Shown: positions 53,820 to 62,141 of the stretch, piece by piece
Numbering within the stretch: position 1 is the first letter of the stretch
How the letters are laid out: each line of letters starts with the position of its first letter
Source of the DNA: Alteromonadaceae bacterium M269
Lineage (GTDB): Bacteria > Pseudomonadota > Gammaproteobacteria > Enterobacterales > Alteromonadaceae
Length of the DNA: 64,000 nt
Assembly (NCBI GenBank): GCA_004353515.1
Contig: SMNZ01000001.1
Span: 1,302,001 to 1,366,000 of the forward strand
Reading direction: 5' to 3'
Translations under genes and position numbers: made by a program
Notes under the pieces: generated by a model
The model's database searches: none
What the model was told of the DNA's origin: nothing
Seen by the model: only the letters and a program-made list of their open reading frames with translations

Positions 53820-55733
53820 ATGGTTTTTAAACGCATTTCAATTCGCGACCATACCGCCGAAGCTAATTTATTCGCTCGTCGTACCCTCATTGCCTTATTA
53901 GTCATAGCGACCATGATATTTATTCTGTTGAGTAACCTTTATTACTTACAGATCGAAAGGCACGAAGTTTATCAAACTCGCTCTAATGGCAATCGTATTA
54001 AGGTTTTACCTGTCGCTCCGAATCGTGGACTCATTTACGATAGGAATGGCGTGGTTTTAGCCGAAAACCGCCCTGTGTATAGCTTACAAGTTATTCCTGA
54101 AGAAACAGATAACCTCGATAACACGCTCGAAGAGTTAGTAACACTGCTGGATATTACGGAAGAAGAAGTCGCTGACTTTCGCAAAGAATTTAAGAGTACT
54201 CGTCGTTTTAAGCCCGTCACATTGCGTAACCAGTTAAACGAGCAAGAAGTTGCTTTATTCTCGGCCAATCAACATAAATTTAATGGCGTTTCTGTAGAAG
54301 CACGTTTAACGCGCCACTATCCATACGCAGACAGCTTGACACATATGTTGGGCTATGTCGCTAAAATCAACAAAAGAGATTTACAGAAATTAACCGAAGC
54401 CAGCTTAGAAGATAACTACGCAGCAACTTACGATATAGGTAAGCTAGGTATTGAAAAGTATCATGAGAGCCTGTTGCACGGACAAGTCGGTTACCAGGAA
54501 GTAGAAGTTAATAGCCAAGGACGCGTCATTCGTACCTTATCTTTTACGCCACCGGTTCCAGGACAGGATCTTGTTTTAAACATTGATGTGAACTTGCAGA
54601 TGATTGCTCAACAAGCGTTAGACGGACGGCGCGGAGCAGTTGTTGTTATGGATTCTCGCGACGGCGGTATTTTATCCTTATACAGCAACCCCAGTTATGA
54701 CCCTAACCTTTTCGTGAATGGTATTAGCGGCAAAGACTACAGTGCCCTTCTGCAATCAAAAGACAGACCGCTAATTAATCGAGCAACTCAGGGACAATAT
54801 CCTCCGGCCTCAACAATCAAGCCACATATGGCGTTGTTGGCACTGGATGAGGAAATCATCAAGCCCGACTCAACAATCCGTGACTATGGTAGCTTTCAAT
54901 TACGTAACTCCAGCCACAAATGGCGAGATTGGAGACCTTACGGTCACAGAAATAAAGATGATAAGAACATCATTAACGTTACAGATGCTATCGAGCAGTC
55001 CTGTGATGTGTTCTTCTATGACGCTGCATACAAGCTAGGTATAGATAGAATCAGCGACAAGATGTTTGAGTTTGGTTTTGGTGATTACACCGGTATTGAT
55101 TTGTACGAAGAATCAGCTGCTATTATGCCCAGCCGCGGTTGGAAACGCGCCAATAAAAACTTACCTTGGTACCCAGGTGACACTGTCATTATCGGTATTG
55201 GTCAAAGTTATTGGACAACGACACCACTTCAGCTCGCTCAGTCGGTTGCGACTATTGCCAATAAAGGCATACGCAGGGTCCCTCAAATTATTCGCGGCAA
55301 CATGATCGAAGGTCGTCAGTTAGTGTTTGAACCTAAAGAGCTTCGACCTGTTGAAGTCAAGAACCCAGAACATTGGGATGTCGTGCTCGACGCCATGTAC
55401 GGAGTGGTTAATCGCGAGAAAGGCACAGCATTAAATGTATTTAAAGATGCGAACTACATTTCAGCAGGTAAAACAGGTACCGCACAGCTTTTCCAGATTG
55501 CCCAAGACGAAAAGTACGACAAAGAAAACGTCGCTGACCGCCTTCGAGATAATGCCATGTACGTTGGCTATGCACCTTATGATAACCCTGAGCTGGTGAT
55601 CGCCGTTGCGTTAGAAAATGCAGGCAGTGGAGCAGCAACACCGGTTGCAAGACAAGTCATGGATTATTACTTCAGAGATAAACCAACATTGATAGCTCAA
55701 GACAAGGAAAGCACGAACCTTGCTGCGCGATAA
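53820..55733 (+). CDS. mrdA: Penicillin-binding protein 2 (peptidoglycan transpeptidase)
   Basis: A 637-aa class B PBP with one membrane anchor (TLIALLVIATMIFILL), a dimerisation domain with PNRGLIYDRNGVVLAENRPVY, and a transpeptidase domain: S331 in STIK, SCDVFFYD for the second motif region, and KTGTAQ near the end. It crosslinks side-wall peptidoglycan in rod-shaped cells together with RodA. The start of mrdB lies inside its last 14 bases. Confidence 0.97.
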   Translation: MVFKRISIRDHTAEANLFARRTLIALLVIATMIFILLSNLYYLQIERHEVYQTRSNGNRIKVLPVAPNRGLIYDRNGVVLAENRPVYSLQVIPEETDNLDNTLEELVTLLDITEEEVADFRKEFKSTRRFKPVTLRNQLNEQEVALFSANQHKFNGVSVEARLTRHYPYADSLTHMLGYVAKINKRDLQKLTEASLEDNYAATYDIGKLGIEKYHESLLHGQVGYQEVEVNSQGRVIRTLSFTPPVPGQDLVLNIDVNLQMIAQQALDGRRGAVVVMDSRDGGILSLYSNPSYDPNLFVNGISGKDYSALLQSKDRPLINRATQGQYPPASTIKPHMALLALDEEIIKPDSTIRDYGSFQLRNSSHKWRDWRPYGHRNKDDKNIINVTDAIEQSCDVFFYDAAYKLGIDRISDKMFEFGFGDYTGIDLYEESAAIMPSRGWKRANKNLPWYPGDTVIIGIGQSYWTTTPLQLAQSVATIANKGIRRVPQIIRGNMIEGRQLVFEPKELRPVEVKNPEHWDVVLDAMYGVVNREKGTALNVFKDANYISAGKTGTAQLFQIAQDEKYDKENVADRLRDNAMYVGYAPYDNPELVIAVALENAGSGAATPVARQVMDYYFRDKPTLIAQDKESTNLAAR

Positions 55734-56838
55734 ATTAAAACCCAACGGCCCAACACTTCTAAATAGAATACACATTGATGGCTGGTTGTTAGCAGCCCTA
55801 ATGTTGTTAATGGCTGTTGGCCTCATCACTATTTATGCCGCTGGCGGTAAAGATTTAGGTCTAATACAAAGACAAACAATTCGACTTGGCGTAGCCATGC
55901 TAGCCATGTTCGTCGTTGCTCAAGTTCCAATCATGCTCTTTCGACGAGTGTCCATCTACTTTTACGTCGTTGGCTTGGCTATGTTAGTCGCAGTTCTACT
56001 CGTGGGAACAGTCGGTAAAGGTGCGCAACGTTGGCTCGACTTAGGCTTTATGCAGTTCCAACCATCAGAAGTCATGAAGTTAGCAGTGCCTATGATGGTT
56101 GCCTGGTACATCAGCCGCTTCACGCTTCCGCCCAAAACACTGCATATTTTTGCAGGTTTTATATTGGTTATTGCACCAACTCTACTCATTGCTAAGCAAC
56201 CTGACTTAGGAACCTCATTACTGATTGCTAGCTCAGGCTTTTTCGCTCTATTTTTAGCAGGTATGAGCTGGAAATTAATCAGTATTATTGGCGTTTTAGG
56301 CTCGGGTTTTGCGCCCGTTTTATGGTTCTTCTTGATGCGCGATTATCAAAAACAACGCGTACTCACTTTCCTTAACCCTGAGTCCGATCCTTTAGGGTCG
56401 GGATATCATATTATTCAATCCAAAATTGCCATCGGTTCAGGTGGTATTGAAGGTAAAGGTTGGCTGCAAGGGACTCAATCTCAGTTAGAGTTTTTACCTG
56501 AACGCCACACTGATTTTATCTTTGCCGTATTCAGTGAAGAGTTTGGGTTTTATGGTGTTATCGGTCTGTTACTTATCTATGCAGCCATTGTCGCCCGCGG
56601 AATGATCATTGCGGTACGCGCACAGGATGCATATAGCAAAATATTAGCGGGTAGTATTACCCTCACCTTTTTTGTTTACGTCTTTGTGAATATGGGCATG
56701 GTATCGGGAATATTACCTGTTGTGGGCGTTCCCTTACCGCTTGTTAGCTATGGTGGAACCTCTATGGTGACATTGCTCGCTGGATTCGGTATTTTGATGT
56801 CCATCAGTACACAAAAACGTTTGCTGCTACGACAATAA
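55720..56838 (+). CDS. mrdB: Peptidoglycan glycosyltransferase RodA
   Basis: A 372-aa SEDS protein with about ten helices. PDLGTSLLIAS, MQFQPSEVMKLAVPM, LGSGYHIIQSKIAIGSGG and LPERHTDFIFAVFSEEFGF are conserved SEDS segments. It polymerises glycan strands with PBP2. The frame starts with TTG at 55720, overlapping mrdA by 14 bases; no nearby ATG gives a full protein. Confidence 0.96.
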   Translation: MLRDKLKPNGPTLLNRIHIDGWLLAALMLLMAVGLITIYAAGGKDLGLIQRQTIRLGVAMLAMFVVAQVPIMLFRRVSIYFYVVGLAMLVAVLLVGTVGKGAQRWLDLGFMQFQPSEVMKLAVPMMVAWYISRFTLPPKTLHIFAGFILVIAPTLLIAKQPDLGTSLLIASSGFFALFLAGMSWKLISIIGVLGSGFAPVLWFFLMRDYQKQRVLTFLNPESDPLGSGYHIIQSKIAIGSGGIEGKGWLQGTQSQLEFLPERHTDFIFAVFSEEFGFYGVIGLLLIYAAIVARGMIIAVRAQDAYSKILAGSITLTFFVYVFVNMGMVSGILPVVGVPLPLVSYGGTSMVTLLAGFGILMSISTQKRLLLRQ

Positions 56839-56874
56839 CTAAAAAAATTGGTTTTATGCTCTCTGGGGTCTTGA

Positions 56875-57885
56875 ATGTTTTTCTCTAAAAAAACACGTAC
56901 TTTTTTTACCGCTACCTTTGTTGGAACACTCAGCTTTTTATCATCAAACTCGTTTGCACAATCAACACCTGATGAGTTGAAGAAAGCCTTTATCGAGGAG
57001 ATGACAACTCAACATCAATTTGAAAAAAGTGACGTTGAAGCTCTACTTGCAAAAGCGTCTTTAAGCGAAGCAGTTCTCGAAGCTATCCAACGTCCGTGGG
57101 AAGCTAAACCTTGGCATCAATACTATCCGATATTTCTGACAGAAAAACGTGTAAAAAAAGGTGTTGAGTTCTGGAACACTCATGCTGATGCTCTAAAAAG
57201 AGCTGAACAGGAAATTGGTGTACCTGCGGAAATGATAGTCGCCATAATCGGTGTCGAAACATTTTACGGCGCATATAAAGGTAAATACCCCGTACTGGAT
57301 GCCTTATACACACTCGGCTTTCACTATCCACCAAGAGCCAACTTTTTCAGAAGCGAACTCCAAGAATATATGTTGCTTACCCGTGAGGAAAACTTTAACC
57401 CGACTGAACTCAAAGGGTCTTATGCCGGAGCTATGGGTTTAGGGCAGTTTATCTCATCGAGTTACCGCAACTACGCCATTGATTTTGATGACGACGGTGT
57501 TCGAGACATACTCAATAACCCAGTTGATGCCATTGGCAGTGTCGCTAATTACTTTAAGCGCCACGGTTGGAAAAAAGGTGAGCCCGTTGCTTTTAAAGCA
57601 AAAACTCAGGGCGAGTCTTTTAAAGATGTTTTAACAGATTCACTCAAATATTCGCACACTTGGCATGATTTAACACAAAATCAGGTCGAGTTAATTGATG
57701 ATAATGCAGCCTCTATCGCTGACAGTGAAAAAGTAAAACTGCTCGAATTTGAAATTGCTGACGGCCATGAATACTGGGTTGGTTTGCCTAACTTTTATGT
57801 TATTACCCGCTACAACCACAGCCCCCTTTATGCAATGGCAGTTTATCAACTCAGTCAGCAAATAAAGAATGCTAAGAACTCATGA
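56875..57885 (+). CDS. mltB: Membrane-bound lytic murein transglycosylase B
   Basis: A 336-aa exported enzyme with a signal peptide (TATFVGTLSFLSSNSFA). The catalytic Glu is E128 in AIIGVETFYGAYKGKYPVLDAL, and GSYAGAMGLGQFISSSYRNYAIDFDDDG is a further signature. It cuts glycan strands to 1,6-anhydro ends. Unlike E. coli MltB there is no obvious lipobox, so it may be soluble in the periplasm. It overlaps rlpA by four bases. Confidence 0.94.
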   Translation: MFFSKKTRTFFTATFVGTLSFLSSNSFAQSTPDELKKAFIEEMTTQHQFEKSDVEALLAKASLSEAVLEAIQRPWEAKPWHQYYPIFLTEKRVKKGVEFWNTHADALKRAEQEIGVPAEMIVAIIGVETFYGAYKGKYPVLDALYTLGFHYPPRANFFRSELQEYMLLTREENFNPTELKGSYAGAMGLGQFISSSYRNYAIDFDDDGVRDILNNPVDAIGSVANYFKRHGWKKGEPVAFKAKTQGESFKDVLTDSLKYSHTWHDLTQNQVELIDDNAASIADSEKVKLLEFEIADGHEYWVGLPNFYVITRYNHSPLYAMAVYQLSQQIKNAKNS

Positions 57886-58715
57886 ACGGTCGCACTAAAG
57901 TACTATTAGCACTAGTTACTTTTGTTTTAACGGCTTGCACAACACCAGGTCGTTATAGCCAACGTATTGATTCTGCGCCAGCACAAACACCAAGGAATGT
58001 TGCAACTGAGGATGCAGTGCCACGCTATGAGCCTGAAACGATGCGAGCCAATAAGCCTTATAGTGTATTCGGAACCTCGTATACACCTATGTCTCACAAG
58101 GCAGCTAAATCCTATTCAGCTAAAGGCGTTTCTTCTTGGTATGGTCAGAAGTTTCATGGACACCTGACATCGAATGGCGAAACATACAATATGTTTGAGA
58201 TGTCCGCTGCACACAAGACACTTCCACTTCCTTCCTACGTAAAGGTGACCAACCTAGATAACAAGAAGACAGTGATCGTCAGAGTTAATGATAGAGGTCC
58301 GTTTCATGGTAATCGACTGATTGATTTGTCATTTGCCGCTGCAACCAAAATCGACATGTTGAAAACGGGAGTTGCCAACGTACAAATTGACGTTATCCAT
58401 GTCGACAAACAGGGCAATAAAACCATAGCCGGCAACCCAGTCAACAAAAAGCCGGCGTCTAAAAAGAGTGAGAACTGGTACGTACAAGTGGCGGCATTGC
58501 AAGATAAAAAAAGAGCTGATGAGATTGCTCAAGGACTCGCCTTACTCTATCAAGTTAAAACACATACTCCTTTCGAAACAGGTGTATTCAAACTGAGGCT
58601 TGGTCCTCTCGATAATGAAGATCATGCCATAAAACTGCTCCAAGAAGTTAAGCAGAATGGCTATGAGAATGCTTATAAACTCAAAGGCGCTTTAGGCGGA
58701 TATTCAGACAACTAA
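57882..58715 (+). CDS. rlpA: Septal ring lytic transglycosylase RlpA family lipoprotein
   Basis: A 277-aa lipoprotein (lipobox LTAC, Cys19). The double-psi beta-barrel domain has GVSSWYGQKFHGHLTSNGETYNMF, KTLPLPSYVKVTN and VRVNDRGPFHGNRLIDLS with the catalytic Asp. A SPOR domain (about 200-275, NWYVQVAALQDKKRADEIA) binds denuded peptidoglycan. ATG at 57882 lies in the mltB stop region. mrdAB-mltB-rlpA-dacA is a conserved cell-shape cluster. Confidence 0.95.
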   Translation: MNGRTKVLLALVTFVLTACTTPGRYSQRIDSAPAQTPRNVATEDAVPRYEPETMRANKPYSVFGTSYTPMSHKAAKSYSAKGVSSWYGQKFHGHLTSNGETYNMFEMSAAHKTLPLPSYVKVTNLDNKKTVIVRVNDRGPFHGNRLIDLSFAAATKIDMLKTGVANVQIDVIHVDKQGNKTIAGNPVNKKPASKKSENWYVQVAALQDKKRADEIAQGLALLYQVKTHTPFETGVFKLRLGPLDNEDHAIKLLQEVKQNGYENAYKLKGALGGYSDN

Positions 58716-58812
58716 GCAGAACCTGTAGCGTTAGACATACAGGACGACAGTGAACAGTTGAAATTGACATAAAACTTTACGTAATTCTTACTGTCTTAGC
58801 TTGATGTACCGA

Positions 58813-58821
58813 TGATACAAT
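58813..58821 (+). promoter_or_regulatory. Extended -10 promoter upstream of dacA
   Basis: TGATACAAT (TG-n-TACAAT) lies 66 bases before the dacA start. A TTGACA at 58764 is too far upstream to pair with it, so an extended -10 start is the simplest reading. Confidence 0.4.
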
Positions 58822-58887
58822 ACATTGTTTTTAAACTTTACCTTGGGTCATATGGCCTTGATTAAAATAATATCACTGGAAGTGAAG

Positions 58888-60057
58888 ATGCGGAAAACCC
58901 CTTACCTGCCTAGACTGATTAGTTTCTTTTCATTAATTGTTTTTACTGCTGCCGTTAATGCAGCCATCGTAATTCCACCAGCACCCAGTGTTGCTGCGTC
59001 GGGTTATGTTTTAATGGATTATGAAACCAATAAGGTCATTGCTGAACAGAATGCCGATATGCGTTTAGCACCAGCAAGTTTGACTAAAATGATGACAGCC
59101 TATGTTATTGGTATGGAGACAAAGAACGGCACTATCAGTAATGACGATTTAGTCACCATTTCAGAAAATGCTTGGGCCAAGAACTTCCCTGGTTCATCAC
59201 TTATGTTCCTCGAAGTGGGTAAGCAAGTTAAAGTCAGCGATCTCAATCGCGGTATCATGGTTCAATCAGGAAACGATGCTTGTGTTGCCATGGCTGAGCA
59301 CATTGCAGGAAGTGAAGAAGCCTTTGCTGAAATGATGAATGCCTATGCTGCACAGATTGGCATGACATCAACCAACTACAAAAACGCTCATGGTCTAGAT
59401 GATCCTGAGCATTACACTACGCCAAGAGATATGGCTCTACTGTCACAAGCTTTGGTCAGAGACGTTCCAGAAATTTACGCAATATACAGCGAAAAAGAAT
59501 TCACCTTTAACAATATCAAGCAATACAACAGAAACAGCCTGTTATGGGACAAGAGCCTAAATGTTGATGGCATTAAAACAGGCCACACGAGTGAAGCTGG
59601 ATACAGTCTGATTACCTCAGCAACTCAAGATGACATGCGCCTTATTTCTGTGGTTATGGGAACTGAAAGCGAACGTACCAGAAAAACGGAAAACAAGAAG
59701 CTACTTAAATACGGATTCCGCTTTTACGAAACAATCACTCCATATGAAGCCGGTGAAAGCTTTGCTGCACATCGCATCTTCATGGGGGACAGAGAAACTG
59801 TAGATTTAGGCATTACACAAAGCACACCTATTACAATTCCTCGAGGTCAACGTAAAAACCTTGAAGCAAACTTCGCTATCGATAAGAAGCTTGAAGCGCC
59901 TCTGGATAAAGGCGAAGTTGTTGGGAAGCTCTATTTACAACTCGACGGTGAAGATATTGCTGAATACCCTCTTGTTACTCTGCAAGAAGTTAAAGAAGGC
60001 AGCTTTATTAATCGCATGATTGATTTTGTGAAATTGAAAGTCGGATTAGACGACTAA
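58888..60057 (+). CDS. dacA: D-alanyl-D-alanine carboxypeptidase (PBP5/6)
   Basis: A 389-aa periplasmic carboxypeptidase with a signal peptide (PRLISFFSLIVFTAAVNA). Active-site motifs are S64-x-x-K67 in APASLTKMMT, SGN in GIMVQSGNDACVAMAEH, and KTG in VDGIKTGHTSEAGYS; the C-terminal domain ends with a weakly amphipathic helix (SFINRMIDFVKLKVGL) for membrane binding. ATG at 58888, nine bases behind GGAAG, was chosen over the longer frame from 58825. Confidence 0.95.
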   Translation: MRKTPYLPRLISFFSLIVFTAAVNAAIVIPPAPSVAASGYVLMDYETNKVIAEQNADMRLAPASLTKMMTAYVIGMETKNGTISNDDLVTISENAWAKNFPGSSLMFLEVGKQVKVSDLNRGIMVQSGNDACVAMAEHIAGSEEAFAEMMNAYAAQIGMTSTNYKNAHGLDDPEHYTTPRDMALLSQALVRDVPEIYAIYSEKEFTFNNIKQYNRNSLLWDKSLNVDGIKTGHTSEAGYSLITSATQDDMRLISVVMGTESERTRKTENKKLLKYGFRFYETITPYEAGESFAAHRIFMGDRETVDLGITQSTPITIPRGQRKNLEANFAIDKKLEAPLDKGEVVGKLYLQLDGEDIAEYPLVTLQEVKEGSFINRMIDFVKLKVGLDD

Positions 60058-60089
60058 CCCCTTCCCCAGTATACCCACACGCTTTATAG

Positions 60090-60131
60090 GGCGACTAAGA
60101 GAAGCTGAAGATTTAAGCTCTCATAGTCGCC
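60090..60131. terminator. Large hairpin after dacA
   Basis: GGCGACTA (60090-60097) pairs with TAGTCGCC (60124-60131), and the inner arms GAGA...AGCT / AGCTCTC extend the stem with a small bulge. There is no T-run, so it may be a processing or weak termination hairpin. Confidence 0.5.
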
Positions 60132-60184
60132 AAGCATCCCAACAATTTGCTATACTCCTGCTCCAAATTTTATGGAGTCTGAAC

Positions 60185-60448
60185 ATGCAAACCCGTTTTG
60201 ATGAGCTACTTGAGTTCCCTTGCTTACAAACTTTCCGTGTTATGGGTTTAGCAGACCCAACATTACCCGATCAAGTTGTTGCCTGCCTTCAAACTCATGC
60301 TCCTGGCGACTACAACCCAACAGTAAAGCCTAGCAGCAAAGGCAACTACCACTCTGTAACAGTCAGTGTAAAAGTCACCAGTAAAGAACATATGGAATTG
60401 GTCTATACCGAACTTTCTGCCTTAGATATCGTAAGGTTTGTGCTTTAA
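60185..60448 (+). CDS. ybeD: YbeD/DUF493 family protein
   Basis: An 87-aa protein of full family length. [32 protein letters not shown] and [15 protein letters not shown] are the conserved segments; the fold is a ferredoxin-like ACT relative that may regulate lipoate or amino-acid metabolism. It lies between dacA and lipB as in E. coli and overlaps lipB by one base (TAATG). TATACT at 60151-60156 may be its -10 box. Confidence 0.93.
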   Translation: MQTRFDELLEFPCLQTFRVMGLADPTLPDQVVACLQTHAPGDYNPTVKPSSKGNYHSVTVSVKVTSKEHMELVYTELSALDIVRFVL

Positions 60449-61107
60449 TGACACACAACCCAACAGCAAAAGACATTATTGTCAGACAGCTAGGACGACA
60501 AGATTACGAGCCAATTTGGCACAAAATGCAGGAGTTCACTGACAATAGAGATGAAAACTCTGTTGACGAAATTTGGTTAGTTGAACACAACCCTGTCTTT
60601 ACCCAAGGTCAGGCAGGTAAAGAAGAGCATTTGCTAGCACCTGGTGACATTCCAGTTGTTAAAGTTGATCGCGGTGGGCAGGTGACCTATCACGGTCCTG
60701 GTCAACAAATGATGTATGTGTTGCTTGATATTAAGCGCGCTAAACTCGGCGTAAGACATTTAGTGTCTGCGTTGGAAGATTGTATCGTTAATAGTATGAA
60801 GCCCTATGGCATCGAAGCGTACCCACGAGCAGATGCGCCTGGGGTCTACGTTGACCAAAAGAAATTATGCTCCATAGGATTACGAATTCGAAAAGGCTGT
60901 TCGTTCCACGGCTTAGCACTTAATGTGAATATGGATTTATCGCCATTTCAACGTATTAACCCTTGTGGTTATGCAGGCTTAGAAATGGTGCAATCGGCTC
61001 AAATTGATGGGCCACAAAATTTAATCGAAGCAGGACATAGCATTGTTGATCAATTCTGTGATTTGCTCAGTATAAAACGCAAATTTTATCAAGAAGGTTT
61101 CCGATGA
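60448..61107 (+). CDS. lipB: Octanoyltransferase LipB
   Basis: A 219-aa enzyme that moves octanoate from acyl-carrier protein to lipoyl domains. [38 protein letters not shown], the catalytic [27 protein letters not shown] and [16 protein letters not shown] (catalytic Cys) are intact. It overlaps lipA by four bases. Confidence 0.96.
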   Translation: MTHNPTAKDIIVRQLGRQDYEPIWHKMQEFTDNRDENSVDEIWLVEHNPVFTQGQAGKEEHLLAPGDIPVVKVDRGGQVTYHGPGQQMMYVLLDIKRAKLGVRHLVSALEDCIVNSMKPYGIEAYPRADAPGVYVDQKKLCSIGLRIRKGCSFHGLALNVNMDLSPFQRINPCGYAGLEMVQSAQIDGPQNLIEAGHSIVDQFCDLLSIKRKFYQEGFR

Positions 61108-62081
61108 CGACATCTCGCGCAAAAGCAGGCGTAAAACTGCGTGACGACGAAAAAGTAAAGTTCATCCCAGTCACAATTATCCCAACTGAGAAAGAGGATA
61201 TGCTACGCAAACCTGACTGGATAAAAGTTAAGTTGCCCAGCAGCACTGAACGAATTTCTCAGATCAAACAAACATTGCGTAAAAACAAACTGTTCTCAGT
61301 TTGTGAAGAAGCTAGTTGCCCTAACCTCGCAGAATGTTTTAATCATGGCACAGCGACTTTCATGATCCTAGGTGAGATATGCACCCGTCGTTGTCCATTC
61401 TGCGACGTAGCGCATGGAAAGCCTCTTCCACCTAGCGCAGAAGAGCCAGTGAAGCTAGCGTCTGCTATTGCCGAAATGAAGTTGAAGTATGTGGTTATTA
61501 CTTCTGTCGACCGTGATGACTTACGTGATGGCGGCGCACAGCATTTTGTTGATTGTATTAATGCAATCAGGGAGCTTAGTCCTGAGACAAAAATAGAAGT
61601 ACTGGTCCCCGACTTCCGTGGCCGTATGGACCGTGCACTAGAGATTTTCAACAAAGGGCTTCCTGACGTTTTTAATCATAACTTAGAAACCGTTCCACGC
61701 TTGTATAGAGAATGTCGCCCTGGCGCCAACTACAAGTGGTCTTTGCAGTTACTACAGAAATTTAAGCAACAGCACCCCGAAATACCGACTAAATCAGGTC
61801 TAATGATGGGTATGGGCGAAGACATGGAAGAAATGTCACAAGTATTAAAAGACTTAAGAGAACATGACGTTGATATGCTGACTTTAGGTCAATACCTACA
61901 GCCAAGTAAACATCATTACCCGGTGAAGCGTTACGTACATCCCGATGAATTCAACCAGCTATCTGAAATAGCCACTGAACTCGGATTTACTCACGCAGCT
62001 TGTGGCCCAATGGTTCGTTCCAGCTACCACGCTGATAAGCAAGCGGCTGGTATAGACGTTGTGAATTCTAAAGCTAAATGA
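61104..62081 (+). CDS. lipA: Lipoyl synthase LipA
   Basis: A 325-aa radical-SAM enzyme that inserts two sulfurs into octanoyl groups. [12 protein letters not shown] binds the auxiliary cluster and CTRRCPFC the radical-SAM cluster; [28 protein letters not shown] and [16 protein letters not shown] follow. The C-terminal tail after GIDV (VNSKAK) is encoded by the sequence that begins the 20-bp repeats, and the stop codon lies within the first repeat. Confidence 0.96.
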   Translation: MTTSRAKAGVKLRDDEKVKFIPVTIIPTEKEDMLRKPDWIKVKLPSSTERISQIKQTLRKNKLFSVCEEASCPNLAECFNHGTATFMILGEICTRRCPFCDVAHGKPLPPSAEEPVKLASAIAEMKLKYVVITSVDRDDLRDGGAQHFVDCINAIRELSPETKIEVLVPDFRGRMDRALEIFNKGLPDVFNHNLETVPRLYRECRPGANYKWSLQLLQKFKQQHPEIPTKSGLMMGMGEDMEEMSQVLKDLREHDVDMLTLGQYLQPSKHHYPVKRYVHPDEFNQLSEIATELGFTHAACGPMVRSSYHADKQAAGIDVVNSKAK

Positions 62082-62133
62082 TACTGAACAATGCTATTTG
62101 GTACTGAACATCGCTAAATGGTACTGGAAGCAT
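62074..62133 (+). repeat. Three tandem 20-bp repeats at the lipA 3' end, candidate Tn7-like transposon end
   Basis: CTAAATGATACTGAACAATG, CTATTTGGTACTGAACATCG and CTAAATGGTACTGGAAGCAT follow one another without spacers. The core TAAATGRTACTGAACA is kept. Arrays of about 20-22-bp TnsB-binding sites of this kind form the ends of Tn7-like elements. A TGT at 62060-62062, just upstream, could be the terminal base triplet. The third copy also contains the GGAAG ribosome site of the TnsE-like gene. Confidence 0.6.
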
Positions 62134-62141
62134 AGAAAACA

